Below, one piece after another: positions 35,691 through 45,356 of a stretch of 64,000 bases of DNA. Positions within the stretch are counted from its first letter, which is position 1; each line of letters opens with the position of its first letter. A program made the translations under genes and the position numbers. A model generated the notes under the pieces. It searched no databases. It was not told where the DNA came from and was given only the letters and a program-made list of their open reading frames with translations. Source of the DNA: Alphaproteobacteria bacterium (GTDB taxonomy: Bacteria > Pseudomonadota > Alphaproteobacteria > Micavibrionales > Micavibrionaceae); the NCBI GenBank assembly GCA_021775955.1, contig JAJFGU010000021.1, positions 62,001-126,000 of the forward strand, in the 5' to 3' direction.

Positions 35691-36251
35691 ATGATTAAAG
35701 AAGACCAGATAACAGGAACCCTTAACATTGAAAAGTTGGACCTCCTTAGGGAGATTACCAAACTCATGCGCGTTCCAAAAAGAGAACGCAGGGAGGGCTC
35801 TTTCCAATTCTCAACCACTGAGTTCTCAGATGATATGGGGGTACCACCTTGGGACATACCGGAGTTTCCTGATGCTCAAAAGGAACGAGCCCGGCACCGA
35901 ACAATAATTATGGCCCTCGATAAAGCCGGCTTACTCGAAAGAACCGGCATGGTAGATCGTAGAAACATTCTTTTTTCGCTGACTCATTCCCTCAAAGACA
36001 CAGAGACTTTTCTAGAAAAATATGAGAAAACAGGGTTTAAAAGCCAAAAGAAACCTGTAAACAGAAATAGTAGCGTGGCAGACCTAAGTTTTGCAGAATT
36101 AGAGGCGCTATTGTCGGAAAAAATGAGCCACACTTTTTTAAAGACGACACATGTGCCATCTAAAAAAAAGCTACTACAAACTTTCCGTGAGTTACACCTT
36201 GAACGCGGTAAACTCCTTGATGAACTAGCCGTGCAGATCGAACCTACTTAA
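35691..36251 (+). CDS. Uncharacterised 186-residue protein
   Basis: No family recognised. It is hydrophilic and helical, with no signal peptide. Residues 70-100 (IIMALDKAGLLERTGMVDRRNILFSLT) resemble the recognition helix and wing of a MarR-like winged helix, a weak hint of DNA binding. Its base composition is AT-rich relative to its neighbours, and it lies just beyond a tRNA gene, as acquired genes often do. The ATG has no good ribosome site. Confidence 0.6.
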   Translation: MIKEDQITGTLNIEKLDLLREITKLMRVPKRERREGSFQFSTTEFSDDMGVPPWDIPEFPDAQKERARHRTIIMALDKAGLLERTGMVDRRNILFSLTHSLKDTETFLEKYEKTGFKSQKKPVNRNSSVADLSFAELEALLSEKMSHTFLKTTHVPSKKKLLQTFRELHLERGKLLDELAVQIEPT

Positions 36252-36268
36252 TAAAAAAATTATGTTTC

Positions 36269-37231
36269 CTATAACTTTTCCGCCAGATGCACCTTCAGGA
36301 AATCAACCGTCCTTTGATGGGAAAGCGCCCCGGATTCCTTATCCCCGGCGACGCGGGCACCTTTAAAGCTGCAGGCATTGATCGCCTGCGAAAATGTCTC
36401 ACCGGTCACCACAATACCGCTATGGCGCTCGGTAAACGCTCCATCTGCTCCCTGCTCAACAAAGCAGCGTTTGGGCACCTTGTAATCAACCTGCAAAAAC
36501 GGCAGGTTTGGCAAATGCGGATGATCGAAAGCGTGACGCGCGCCTTTATAGACAAAGACTTGCCCTTTCATCGCAGGCGTGGCCGTTTTCATTTTCTGCA
36601 CAAGATCGATGCAAAGCTTATAAGGCATAACCTCGTCCATCGACCCGATATGAAGCTGAAGCGGCGCGCCGGAAGCGCCCATATCGTTAAATCGTAACCC
36701 GCACCAGGGATAAAATGCGGCATGGGCGCGAAAAGGGCTCTCCTCATAACCATAGCGCGTATTGATTTCATTTAGCATGGAATACAGCGCAGGCAGCGCC
36801 CCTTTCGAAAACCCAAGCACTGCCACGCGGCTTTCATCGATATCGGGCCGCGCCTTCAAAACCTCATAAGCACGGTAAAGGTCATAGAGAATGGACGCCT
36901 CGCTAACCTTCGTCTGGTCATCGGTAATTTTTCCAACAAGGCGCGGGGAAAAACTATCAACCAACATCACCGCAAACCCGTTGCTACGCAACTCTTCAGC
37001 AAAACTCCACTCACCACTGCCCAGCCCCATCGAGGTGTGCAGCATGATCACCGCCGGAAAAGGATCGGTGCCGGAATACGGCTTAATGATATGGGCTTTG
37101 CCCGTCACCAGCTCTGGATCATTAAAATCGAGCCAGCGCGGCGAAGCACTTTCAAAGGTGACCACTTCCTGATCCTCCGGTATGCTGACACACGAAGACA
37201 ATAAGAACGCGCACAGCAAAACCAGCAGCAT
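36269..37231 (-). CDS. Dienelactone-hydrolase-family lipoprotein
   Basis: Start ATG 37231 gives signal MLLVLLCAFLLSSC with lipid Cys14. The alpha/beta-hydrolase core has PAVIMLHTSMG (oxyanion region), VLGFSKGA with the nucleophile Ser, a GSMDEVMP acid loop, and YKGARHAFDHP with the catalytic His. This is a serine variant of the dienelactone hydrolase fold; substrate unknown. The frame is open to 37318, but the shorter start gives a proper lipoprotein. About 320 residues. Confidence 0.8.
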   Translation of the reverse strand: MLLVLLCAFLLSSCVSIPEDQEVVTFESASPRWLDFNDPELVTGKAHIIKPYSGTDPFPAVIMLHTSMGLGSGEWSFAEELRSNGFAVMLVDSFSPRLVGKITDDQTKVSEASILYDLYRAYEVLKARPDIDESRVAVLGFSKGALPALYSMLNEINTRYGYEESPFRAHAAFYPWCGLRFNDMGASGAPLQLHIGSMDEVMPYKLCIDLVQKMKTATPAMKGQVFVYKGARHAFDHPHLPNLPFLQVDYKVPKRCFVEQGADGAFTERHSGIVVTGETFSQAINACSFKGARVAGDKESGALSHQRTVDFLKVHLAEKL

Positions 37232-37317
37232 CGCTTTGACACTGTCCCCACGTAATTCCCGGCTGTTTCGCGATTTTTCTGGCAGTTTCGGCTCCCGGTT
37301 TTTTATGATTGAGAGCA

Positions 37318-37455
37318 ATGAATAGCAGCCCGAGCGAGAAGAAAAAAGCGAAAGAGGATAAACGCGCAGCAGCGCTCCGTGAAAACCTCAAAAAGCGCAA
37401 GCAAAAAGCTAAGGCAGCAAAGAATACGCAGGAAGCAACTGTAAAGGATAAGTAG
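37318..37455 (+). CDS. Small Lys/Ala-rich protein
   Basis: 45 residues from ATG 37318 ([18 protein letters not shown]), strongly basic and probably one helix. The following gene begins directly after. I cannot name a family. Its position at the head of the dcd-murA-hisG run and clean frame suggest a real small protein; DNA- or RNA-binding is only a thought. Confidence 0.5.
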   Translation: MNSSPSEKKKAKEDKRAAALRENLKKRKQKAKAAKNTQEATVKDK

Positions 37456-37561
37456 TTTGGATTATGTGAAATCAAAAAAAGGCGGAGAGGCTAAATATAA
37501 GGCCGCCGGTAGTGCTGGCGCTGTTAGCGCTGAAGGCACGGCGCCCGCCGATTTCCTCAAT

Positions 37562-38128
37562 ATGGCCACCCTGCCCGGCCTGCTGGCCGATCACCAGATC
37601 AGAGAGCTGGCCCAAAAACAGGGCATGATTGAGCCCTTCGTTGAAAAACAGCACAAAGACGGCGTAATTTCCTATGGTTTGTCCTCTTACGGCTATGATG
37701 CACGCTGTGCCCCCGAATTTAAGATTTTTACCAATGTTGACAATGCTTTGGTTGACCCAAAGTCCTTCTCGGAGCAGAGTTTTGTTGACAGAACCCATGA
37801 TATTTGCGTAATACCTCCCAATAGTTTTGTGTTGACCCACACAGTTGAGTATTTCCGGATACCCAAAGACGTGTTGGTCATCTGTCTGGGCAAAAGCACC
37901 TATGCGCGTTGCGGTTTGATTGTGAATGTCACACCGCTGGAGCCCGGCTGGGAAGGTCATGTGACGCTGGAGATATCCAACACCACCCCCCTGCCGGCCC
38001 GCGTTTACGCCAATGAAGGTGTCGCCCAGTTTTTGTTTTTTAAAGGGAGCAGCGCTTGTGAAACCAGCTACGCCGACCGCAAAGGAAAATACATGGGACA
38101 AAAAGGTGTTACCTTACCCAAGCTCTGA
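37562..38128 (+). CDS. dcd: dCTP deaminase
   Basis: Converts dCTP to dUTP for thymidylate synthesis. [49 protein letters not shown] with the catalytic Glu region, and [12 protein letters not shown] fit the alphaproteobacterial form. ATG 37562 gives 188 residues, the usual length. The frame is open back to TTG 37457, which has AAAGGA upstream and would add 35 Ala/Gly/Lys-rich residues. So the start is uncertain. Confidence 0.92.
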   Translation: MATLPGLLADHQIRELAQKQGMIEPFVEKQHKDGVISYGLSSYGYDARCAPEFKIFTNVDNALVDPKSFSEQSFVDRTHDICVIPPNSFVLTHTVEYFRIPKDVLVICLGKSTYARCGLIVNVTPLEPGWEGHVTLEISNTTPLPARVYANEGVAQFLFFKGSSACETSYADRKGKYMGQKGVTLPKL

Positions 38129-39428
38129 CGCGTCCGGCGAATCTGTATCTGATCCCCAAAGCGCTACCCCCGACAAAATCCGCATCATTGGTGGCCAGCA
38201 ATTAAAAGGCACAATTCCGATTAGTGGCGCCAAGAATGCAGCGCTGAAAGTTATGTGCGCCGCGCTGCTGACCGACGAATCTCTTTATCTCGAAAACATG
38301 CCAAACACGCTGCGTGATATTGCCTCGCAAACGGAACTTCTGACCCATCTTGGTTGCACGCTTTCAGCCGAAGGCGACTTAATGGCGATCAACGCCAAAA
38401 ACGTCAACGAACTTACCGCACCCTATGAGATCGTACGCAAGATGCGCGGCTCTATTCTGGTGCTCGGCCCGCTGCTGGCGCGTTTTGGCGAGGCGAAGGT
38501 TTCCCTGCCCGGCGGCTGCGCGATTGGCACCCGGCCAGTTGATCTGCACATCAAGGGTCTTGAGGAATTGGGGGCGGAGATCAACCTTGAGGGCGGCTAT
38601 ATCAATGCCAAAGCGCCGAAAGGCCTAACCGGCGCAAAAATTACCTTCCCGAAAGTCTCCGTTGGCGCGACAGAAAACCTGATGATGGCGGCGACTCTGG
38701 CCAAAGGCGAAACCGTTTTATCTAACGCCGCGCGCGAGCCGGAAATCGCCGATCTCGGTGAATGCCTTGTGAAGATGGGCGCAAAAATTGAAGGTCTCGG
38801 CACCGACACCATCCGCATTGAAGGCGTTAAAAATCTTTCCGGTGCGCATCATTCTGTTTTACCCGACCGGATTGAGACCGGCACCTATTTGATCGCAGCC
38901 GGCATGGCCGGCGGCACGTTAAAACTACAAAACGCACGCATCGAACATTTAAGTGCGGTGATGGGTTTGCTCGCGCAGGCCGGGATGGAAATCGACCAGA
39001 GCGGCAACGACATTATCGTTCATCGCAACGGTTTGCGCCTCAAAGGCATAGACATCATGACCGAGCCCTACCCCGGCTTTCCCACCGATCTGCAGGCACA
39101 GTTTATGGCGATGCTAACTTTGGCCGAAGGCGCCGCCATGGTCACAGAGAATATCTTTGAAAATCGCTTCATGCATGTGCCGGAGCTGAACCGCATGGGC
39201 GCAGACATCACCGTGCAGGGCAACTCGGCTATTATTCGCGGCGTGAAAAAGCTCAAAGGTGCGGAAGTGATGGCCACGGATCTACGCGCCTCTGTTGCGC
39301 TTGTGCTGGCCGGGCTGGTCGCTGAAGGCGAAACGGTTGTAAACCGCATCTATCACCTGGAGCGCGGCTACGAAAACATTGTCGAGAAATTACAAGGCTG
39401 CGGCGCGCAGGTGGAAAAAACAGCCTAA
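38106..39428 (+). CDS. murA: UDP-N-acetylglucosamine 1-carboxyvinyltransferase
   Basis: First committed step of peptidoglycan synthesis. [26 protein letters not shown] starts the fold (two parts), [15 protein letters not shown] contains the active Cys, and [10 protein letters not shown] follows. No ATG lies near the expected start. GTG 38106, in a different frame within the dcd 3' end, follows GGGACAAAAAG and gives 440 residues with about 20 extra N-terminal ones. The overlap with dcd suggests coupling. Confidence 0.95.
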   Translation: MLPYPSSDASGESVSDPQSATPDKIRIIGGQQLKGTIPISGAKNAALKVMCAALLTDESLYLENMPNTLRDIASQTELLTHLGCTLSAEGDLMAINAKNVNELTAPYEIVRKMRGSILVLGPLLARFGEAKVSLPGGCAIGTRPVDLHIKGLEELGAEINLEGGYINAKAPKGLTGAKITFPKVSVGATENLMMAATLAKGETVLSNAAREPEIADLGECLVKMGAKIEGLGTDTIRIEGVKNLSGAHHSVLPDRIETGTYLIAAGMAGGTLKLQNARIEHLSAVMGLLAQAGMEIDQSGNDIIVHRNGLRLKGIDIMTEPYPGFPTDLQAQFMAMLTLAEGAAMVTENIFENRFMHVPELNRMGADITVQGNSAIIRGVKKLKGAEVMATDLRASVALVLAGLVAEGETVVNRIYHLERGYENIVEKLQGCGAQVEKTA

Positions 39429-39435
39429 ACACCTC

Positions 39436-40089
39436 ATGACAAAACAAGACAAACTCATACTCGCCCTGCCGAAAGGGCGCATCCTCGAAGAGCTTATGCC
39501 GCTGCTGGATAAGTGCGGCATAGAGCCCGAGCCGGACTTTACCGATGATTCCAGCCGCAAGCTGCAATTCACCACCAATCATGAGGGCCTCGATATCATC
39601 CGCGTGCGAGCCTTTGACGTTGCCACTTTTGTTGCCCATGGCGCCGCGCAGCTCGGCGTGGTTGGATCGGATGCGATTGAGGAATTTTCCTATGATGAGC
39701 TGTATGCACCGCTCGATCTGAAGATCGGCCATTGCCGCCTATGCGTGGCCGAGCCAAAAGACAAAGCCGAAGATGACGACCCGGCGCGCTGGAGCCATAT
39801 CCGTATCGTTACCAAATACCCAAACCTCACCGCCCGGCATTTTGCCGCGCGCGGGGTGCAGGCCGAATGCATCAAGCTCAACGGCGCGATGGAAATTGCC
39901 CCAGCGCTGGGGCTGGCTTCGCGCATTGTTGATCTGGTTTCCACCGGCTCTACGATGAAAGCCAACGGCCTTGTTGAAATTGAAACCATCCTCGATGTGA
40001 CCTCGCGCCTGGTGGTCAACAGAAGCGCCCTGAAGACCTCCCCCGAAGCGGTAAAGAATTGGATAGAGAAATTCCGAAACGCCGTGTAG
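39436..40089 (+). CDS. hisG: ATP phosphoribosyltransferase, short form
   Basis: First enzyme of histidine synthesis. [23 protein letters not shown], and the PRPP-binding [14 protein letters not shown] are visible. At 217 residues it lacks the regulatory ACT-like domain, so activity should need HisZ, which is not encoded in this window. ATG 39436 lies 7 nt after the murA stop. Confidence 0.95.
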   Translation: MTKQDKLILALPKGRILEELMPLLDKCGIEPEPDFTDDSSRKLQFTTNHEGLDIIRVRAFDVATFVAHGAAQLGVVGSDAIEEFSYDELYAPLDLKIGHCRLCVAEPKDKAEDDDPARWSHIRIVTKYPNLTARHFAARGVQAECIKLNGAMEIAPALGLASRIVDLVSTGSTMKANGLVEIETILDVTSRLVVNRSALKTSPEAVKNWIEKFRNAV

Positions 40090-40101
40090 TCTAAAAAGAC
40101 T

Positions 40102-40596
40102 ATGACCAAAAATCAAAACAGCAAGATCAGCGCAATCAAGCTGCAGGACGCAAAAGGCGCACCCGACAGCAACCTGATCCAGCGTGACAAGCAAATCGCG
40201 CTGCATGATCTGATGGCTGTCAGTTTTTTTCAACCCACCAAAGACGACCACGGCCCCTACTCAATCGAAATCTCTATAGAAGAAGACAGGCTAGTCCTGC
40301 GCATGCAAAACAACCAGGGCGACGATTTGCCGATGCTGGTGTTATCGCTGAAGCCCTATCGGCGGCTGATCAAGGATTACTTCATCATTGTCGGCAGCTA
40401 TGACGCCGCCATCAAAGACGGCCAGCCCTCGCGCATTGAGGCCATCGATATGGGTCGCCGCGCCCTGCACAATGAGGGCGCTTCGCTGCTGATCGACCGG
40501 CTGGAGGGCAAGATAGAGATGGATCTAGACACCGCCAGGCGACTGTTCACGCTCATCTGTGTGCTCCATGCCGGTAAGGCCTCTATGTGGCGCTAG
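40102..40596 (+). CDS. UPF0262 family protein
   Basis: 164 residues, soluble. PYSIEISIEEDRLVL, LSLKPYRRLIKDYFIICESY-like sequence (here LIKDYFIIVGSYDAAI), IDMGRRALHNEGA and FTLICVLH are the family features. UPF0262 proteins are restricted to alphaproteobacteria and are often between hisD/hisG and infA. No function is known. Confidence 0.9.
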   Translation: MTKNQNSKISAIKLQDAKGAPDSNLIQRDKQIALHDLMAVSFFQPTKDDHGPYSIEISIEEDRLVLRMQNNQGDDLPMLVLSLKPYRRLIKDYFIIVGSYDAAIKDGQPSRIEAIDMGRRALHNEGASLLIDRLEGKIEMDLDTARRLFTLICVLHAGKASMWR

Positions 40597-40674
40597 CAGC
40601 TAAAGTGTTGCATTCTCCGCCAGTAAGAGTATACAAATGAACAACTTAGGAATAACTGAAGGCAAAAGGACAAA

Positions 40675-40893
40675 ATGGCTAAAGAAGAATTAATGGAATT
40701 CAAAGGCGTGGTGAGCGAAATTCTCCCGAACGCAATGTTCCGGGTGACGCTGGAAAACGAGCACGTCATCCTCGCCCACACCGCCGGCAAAATGCGCAAG
40801 AACCGTATTCGCGTCCTACAAGGCGATTCCGTTGTCGTTGAAATGACGCCTTACGACCTGACCAAAGGCCGCATTATCTACCGTGAAAAATAA
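40675..40893 (+). CDS. infA: Translation initiation factor IF-1
   Basis: 72 residues, S1/OB fold. [45 protein letters not shown] and [13 protein letters not shown] are nearly invariant in bacteria. The end overlaps the maf start by 11 bp. Confidence 0.98.
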   Translation: MAKEELMEFKGVVSEILPNAMFRVTLENEHVILAHTAGKMRKNRIRVLQGDSVVVEMTPYDLTKGRIIYREK

Positions 40894-41470
40894 ATTGATA
40901 CTGGCATCTGCCTCACCGCGCCGTCTCGAGCTTTTAAAGCAGATAGGCATCACGCCCGATAAAATCATTCCCGCCGACATTGATGAAACACCCGGCAAAA
41001 ATGAATTGCCGCGCGATCTGGCGTTACGGCTTTCCTGCGAAAAAGCGCAAGCCATTGCCAAAGATCATAAAGGCACCACGATCCTCGCCGCCGATACGGT
41101 TGTGGCCTGCGGACGGCGCGTGCTGCCCAAACCCGAAACCGAGCAAGAAGCACAAAAATGCCTCGAAATTCTCTCCGGCCGCCGTCACCATGTCTATGGC
41201 GGAATTGCCGTGATCGACGCCCAGGGAACCCTCAAAAAACGCCTCTCCGACACCGTGGTTCAGTTTAAAAAACTCAGCCAAAAAGAGGTTGAAACTTACC
41301 TCAAAAGCGGCGAATGGCAAGGCAAAGCGGGCGGTTACGCCATCCAGGGACTGGCCAGCGCTTATATAAAATTCATCGGCGGCTCGTATTCCAATGTCGT
41401 TGGGTTATCTCTTTATGATACAATGGTAATATTGGATAACCCCCAATGTCATCCCGGCGGCGCGCCGTAA
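40883..41470 (+). CDS. maf: Maf-family nucleotide pyrophosphatase
   Basis: House-cleaning nucleoside triphosphate pyrophosphatase. [37 protein letters not shown] and [15 protein letters not shown] are the family motifs. GTG start at 40883, overlapping infA. The last seven codons (CHPGGAP and Gln-Cys before it) and the stop lie inside palindromic repeat family 3, which replaces the normal C-terminus. Confidence 0.94.
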   Translation: MKNKLILASASPRRLELLKQIGITPDKIIPADIDETPGKNELPRDLALRLSCEKAQAIAKDHKGTTILAADTVVACGRRVLPKPETEQEAQKCLEILSGRRHHVYGGIAVIDAQGTLKKRLSDTVVQFKKLSQKEVETYLKSGEWQGKAGGYAIQGLASAYIKFIGGSYSNVVGLSLYDTMVILDNPQCHPGGAP

Positions 41471-41573
41471 GGCGCTTGCACAGCCGGGATCCAGAAGGAA
41501 CAGCCCGTAAAGCGGGCTGACACATGGATCCCCGATGTTTAAGCCATGCTAACGCATGGCCTCGGGGATGACG
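41447..41573 (+). repeat. Palindromic repeat family 3, copy 2
   Basis: From TGTCATCCCGG to GGGGATGACG. Arms CCCGGC/GCCGGG, AGCCCG/CGGGCT, GCCATGC/GCATGGC and CCCCGA/TCGGGG make a branched structure. It begins within maf and ends 26 nt before rng. Shares outer ends with copy 1 at 19686-19815. Confidence 0.8.
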
Positions 41574-41598
41574 AGGAGAGAAGAAGGGATTAAGACGC

Positions 41599-42825
41599 TT
41601 GGACATACTTCTTGAAGAGCTTGAAGGCAGCTTATGGGCCGCGGCTTTAGAGGCCGGACAGCTTCAGGGGCTGGAGATCGACCCGCCGGGCGAGGAAGTG
41701 CGCTGGGGCTCTGTCTACTGGGCCAAGGTCAAGACTATCGATGCGGCGATGGATGCCGTTTATCTGGACCTTGACGGCGACAATACCGGGCTGCTGTTCA
41801 ACAAGGATGTCCGCATCACAAAAAAAGACGGCAAAATCGAAAAGGGCGGGGCAAAGCCGATCGGCAAAACATTCCAGCCCGGCGATATGGTCGCAGTCCA
41901 GGCCAAGACCGCCTATCTCATTAAAGACGAAGACGTCCCCGCGCGCTCGGAACACAAATTGCCGCGCATGAGCATGGACATCACCCTGCCCGGCCGTTAC
42001 CTAATTTTTTGCACGACCATGGACTGCAACCAGATTTCACAGCGCATCCGCGATAAAAAATTGCGTAAACAGCTGCTGAACATGCTGGAGTCGATGGAAG
42101 ACATCAATGGCTGCATCCTGCGCGCTGCCGCCGCCGACACCCAGACAGATGTGCTGATGAGCGAGGGTAAGATCCTTAAGGAGATATGGGAGCAGATACA
42201 ACAACACCTGACAGGCGATGAGGTCGGCCTTATTATGCTCGGTCCCGATGCCGTCCAGCGCACCTTAAGTGATCTGGCCACCAAGACGGTTGAACGCATT
42301 GAAGTTGTGACCATGGATCATTTCAATGATGTCGAGGAATGGTGCTCACTTTTTGCCCCGGACCTGATGACCAAGATAGAGCCGGTAGAGTTGGAAGATG
42401 CGGATGAAGACCTTGCGCTATTTCATTACCGCGACATCATCGGACAAATTGAAGATTTACTACAGCCCTACGCCATCCTGCCGGGCGGCAGCAACATCAT
42501 TCTACAGGAAACCGCCGCGCTGACCGCGATTGATGTGAACAGAGGCCCGGCTGACTCCTCCCGGCTTGCTATCAATATCGAAGCAACCAAGGAAATTGCG
42601 CGGCAGATCAAGCTGCGCAATATCGGCGGTATTATTATTGTCGATTTCCTGAAGCTGGAAAGCAAAAAGGATGAAGGCAAATTAATTGCTGAACTTGAAA
42701 AACTAATCGATGACGATCCCTGCACCGTCCAGATTCACGGCATGACCTCTCTGGGCCTGATGGAACTCACCCGCAGCCGCCGCACACCGGCCCTGCAGGA
42801 ACGCTTTGAAGGCATTGTTGAGTAA
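41599..42825 (+). CDS. rng: Ribonuclease E/G family endoribonuclease (RNase G-like)
   Basis: 408 residues. An S1-type RNA-binding domain is near the N-terminus (GSVYWAKVKTIDAAMDAVYLDL in two parts), followed by the catalytic DNase I-like domain with TAIDVNRG and IVDFLKLESKK, the two metal-binding Asp sites. There is no RNase E-type Arg-rich scaffold, and the zinc-link cysteines are not obvious at the shortened C-terminus. The start is TTG 41599 after AAGAAGGGA. Position after maf is conserved in alphaproteobacteria. Confidence 0.9.
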   Translation: MDILLEELEGSLWAAALEAGQLQGLEIDPPGEEVRWGSVYWAKVKTIDAAMDAVYLDLDGDNTGLLFNKDVRITKKDGKIEKGGAKPIGKTFQPGDMVAVQAKTAYLIKDEDVPARSEHKLPRMSMDITLPGRYLIFCTTMDCNQISQRIRDKKLRKQLLNMLESMEDINGCILRAAAADTQTDVLMSEGKILKEIWEQIQQHLTGDEVGLIMLGPDAVQRTLSDLATKTVERIEVVTMDHFNDVEEWCSLFAPDLMTKIEPVELEDADEDLALFHYRDIIGQIEDLLQPYAILPGGSNIILQETAALTAIDVNRGPADSSRLAINIEATKEIARQIKLRNIGGIIIVDFLKLESKKDEGKLIAELEKLIDDDPCTVQIHGMTSLGLMELTRSRRTPALQERFEGIVE

Positions 42826-42831
42826 AACCAC

Positions 42832-43746
42832 TCACGCGGCTACTTTCTTTTTCTTCGTGCGGCGTTTTTCAACCTGCTTTTCGATATGCTCAATCATCAA
42901 ACCGGCGATATCTTTTTCCGTGGCACCTTCAACGCCTTCAAGCCCGGGGGCGGAATTAACCTCAAGCACCATCGGCCCGTGATCGGAACGGATCAGATCA
43001 ACCCCGCTGACCTTTAGCCCGACAACTTTCGCCGCCGCCACCGCCATTTTACGCTCCTTCGGGGTAATTTTAACCTTATGGCCGGTGCCGCCCAGATGAA
43101 TATTCGCACGAAACTCACCTTCCGCCGCGTGGCGCTCCATCGAAGCCACCACCTTGTCGCCAATGACAAAGCAGCGCAAATCCACACCCTTGGATTCCTT
43201 GATGAATTCCTGCACCAGAATATTGGCGTGCAGGCTTTTAAACGCGTTTATCACGCTCTCCGCCGCCTTGTTTGTTTCCGCCAGCACCACGCCGCGCCCT
43301 TGTGTGCCTTCCAGCAACTTGATAATCACCGGCGCACCGCCGACAATATTGATCAAATCTTTCGTGTCCAGCGGTGAGTTGGCAAAACCGGTGCGCGGAA
43401 TATCGATGTCATTGCTGTCGCATAACATTTGCATCGTACGCAACTTATCGCGCGCGCGAGTAATGGCGATCGGCCCGTTCAAAATATAAGAGCCCTGCAT
43501 TTCAAACTGGCGCAAAACAGCGGTGCCGTAAAAGGTCACGGCCGGGCGAATACGCGGAATGACAGCATCAAAGCGCTTGAGAATTTCTCCACCGCGATAA
43601 TGAATCTCCGGCTTGCGCGCCGTGATATCCATGTAACAGTTCTTAATGGCGATGAAATGCACCTCATGGCCACGCTGCTCACCCGCCTCGATCAGGCGGC
43701 GGTTGGAATAAAGATCCGGATCGGATGCAAGAACGGCAATTTTCAT
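42832..43746 (-). CDS. rimK: RimK-type ATP-grasp glutamate ligase
   Basis: Adds glutamate residues to a protein C-terminus (S6 in E. coli). N-terminal domain [16 protein letters not shown], then ATP-grasp motifs [34 protein letters not shown] and [11 protein letters not shown]. The C-terminus is Lys/Arg-rich. 304 residues. It follows the zinc-protease-like gene by 1 bp, so the two form a unit. Confidence 0.93.
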   Translation of the reverse strand: MKIAVLASDPDLYSNRRLIEAGEQRGHEVHFIAIKNCYMDITARKPEIHYRGGEILKRFDAVIPRIRPAVTFYGTAVLRQFEMQGSYILNGPIAITRARDKLRTMQMLCDSNDIDIPRTGFANSPLDTKDLINIVGGAPVIIKLLEGTQGRGVVLAETNKAAESVINAFKSLHANILVQEFIKESKGVDLRCFVIGDKVVASMERHAAEGEFRANIHLGGTGHKVKITPKERKMAVAAAKVVGLKVSGVDLIRSDHGPMVLEVNSAPGLEGVEGATEKDIAGLMIEHIEKQVEKRRTKKKKVAA

Positions 43747-43747
43747 T

Positions 43748-44230
43748 TTATTCTTCTTTCAAAACGTCTTTGTAAAGCTTTACGACACCGGGCGGCTTAC
43801 CCAGCAAAAATGATTTTGCCGGATCGACAGCAATGCGCGCTTTCCTGAGCGCATCACGCCCCATCAGCATCCGAAAAGCCATTTTATGCCGTGATGTTAG
43901 TGTAATTTCTGCGTTAAAAACCTTATCAGCGAATTCAACCTGCGTGTTAATCACATATCTTTTTTCACGCTCCCCGTTCGAGCTGGTGACAGCCCTTCTA
44001 TCGACCAAAGGCGCCTCGCAGGTCACCACAAGGTCCTCTTTCTTTTTCAAAGGCGGGATGTCAAAGCGGACAAAATCCTGCCCGTCTTTCGTAAAAATCT
44101 TGATATTTTCGGCATGTAGAGCCGATGTTTTGGCACCCGTATCGATCTTGGCCTTAACAGCAGGCAGCCCCAAATTCGGCAAAGCGCACCATTCTTCCCA
44201 GCCTATCAGCGTTTTCTTGAGTTTGGGCAT
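43748..44230 (-). CDS. RimK-associated aspartic-type protease (RimB/ATP-dependent zinc protease family)
   Basis: 160 residues from ATG 44230 (GCGGGAAA upstream). [15 protein letters not shown] is the retropepsin-like active site (Asp-Thr-Gly), and MLMGRDAL is the conserved C-terminal turn. Such proteins often pair with rimK and are thought to remove the added glutamates. It is the first of the two genes. Confidence 0.88.
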   Translation of the reverse strand: MPKLKKTLIGWEEWCALPNLGLPAVKAKIDTGAKTSALHAENIKIFTKDGQDFVRFDIPPLKKKEDLVVTCEAPLVDRRAVTSSNGEREKRYVINTQVEFADKVFNAEITLTSRHKMAFRMLMGRDALRKARIAVDPAKSFLLGKPPGVVKLYKDVLKEE

Positions 44231-44372
44231 TTTCCCGCTTCTCCCCGGCAGCCTTACAGATAGAGGAGTATTATCCACTCTGGAGCACCCTTCAAGCGTA
44301 AAATGGCTCTTTTCAGGCTGGACAGCGCGCGCCCTATCTTTTATAAGCCGATAGTTGATTATTTCCCCTAAG

Positions 44373-44447
44373 GCCCAGGTAGCTCAGGGGTAGAGCAGGG
44401 GACTGAAAATCCCCGTGTCGGTGGTTCGATTCCGCCCCTGGGCACCA
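44373..44447 (+). tRNA. tRNA-Phe (anticodon GAA)
   Basis: Acceptor GCCCAGG/CCTGGGC, D-arm AGCTCAGGGGTAGAGC, anticodon loop CTGAAAA within GGGGA/TCCCC, T-arm with GGTTCGATTCC, and an encoded CCA. Confidence 0.97.
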
Positions 44448-44454
44448 TTACTTT

Positions 44455-45273
44455 CTAACATTGAATTCTGGGAAGGCTCTCAGCTCTCAGCGCTTCATTT
44501 ATTCTTTTGCCAAGAAAATGTTCTTTATTTAGCTGGGACAGGAACCGGGCGGAGGAAATATCATTCCGGATAAGAAACCCCAGACTACCAGAAACATTTC
44601 CATTTACTCGGAGATAATTTTCTTCTGTTTTTATCAGCGTTACAAATGGATTATCTTTTACACCAAACTCAGGTCCAAAATCATTGGTTTGGATTTCCCC
44701 TTGAGTTCCTCCAGCCGTAACCACGAAAGATGCATTAAGGTTTTTAACGCTTTTAACCCATGAACCCGCGACATCTGATTCCTCGCTCGTAATAATGGCA
44801 CGCGAATCTTTGTAAACATTTGCAGCTTTAGATAAATCATCAAACCCCAAACTTAACAGTTGCCGCTCATCCAAACCCCAGGATTCTGGTAAAAAGTTTG
44901 GAGCACCGCAAATAAACACAACATCCGTTGATGGAAAGCTTTCCGGACAATCGTGACTATTGGCAGCCGCTAACAAAAAGTCGCTTTGGGCCGGAGGGAG
45001 AAGATTATAGATATGGAACTCGGCTTGCTCATGAAAAGGAATCCCTGCTTCGGAAAACTGGCGCGCAATAATCGAGATATTGACTTGATCGCAGTCATAT
45101 AACACTCCCTTCATATCAACCAAAGCACCAACCAAAGAAATATGACGCAAAGCATTCTCTGACGTGGCTAGAGCAATTTCCCAATCACGGAATTGGCTGA
45201 CCAATCTCTGGTCCAGCTTTTCATCATGGTATGGAGGATTCCCAAAATTATCTTGTGGAGGTTGCCCACGCAT
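44455..45273 (-). CDS. Uncharacterised 272-residue protein
   Basis: No family recognised. Soluble, with alternating strands and helices. DVVFICGAPNFLP and SFVVTAGGTQGEI look like Rossmann-type strand-turn segments, and KDSRAIITSEE lies between them. It starts with Asn/Pro-rich sequence. The 3' end stops 8 nt from the tRNA-Phe gene, and base composition is AT-rich, which fits a transferred gene at a tRNA site. There is no integrase nearby. Confidence 0.6.
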   Translation of the reverse strand: MRGQPPQDNFGNPPYHDEKLDQRLVSQFRDWEIALATSENALRHISLVGALVDMKGVLYDCDQVNISIIARQFSEAGIPFHEQAEFHIYNLLPPAQSDFLLAAANSHDCPESFPSTDVVFICGAPNFLPESWGLDERQLLSLGFDDLSKAANVYKDSRAIITSEESDVAGSWVKSVKNLNASFVVTAGGTQGEIQTNDFGPEFGVKDNPFVTLIKTEENYLRVNGNVSGSLGFLIRNDISSARFLSQLNKEHFLGKRINEALRAESLPRIQC

Positions 45274-45356
45274 CGTTACGTTCCTATTGTCGCCCGTTGA
45301 TTATTCAACGCGCGTTTTATTAACATAACAACATCCTCTTTGTCAAATGAAAGGGT

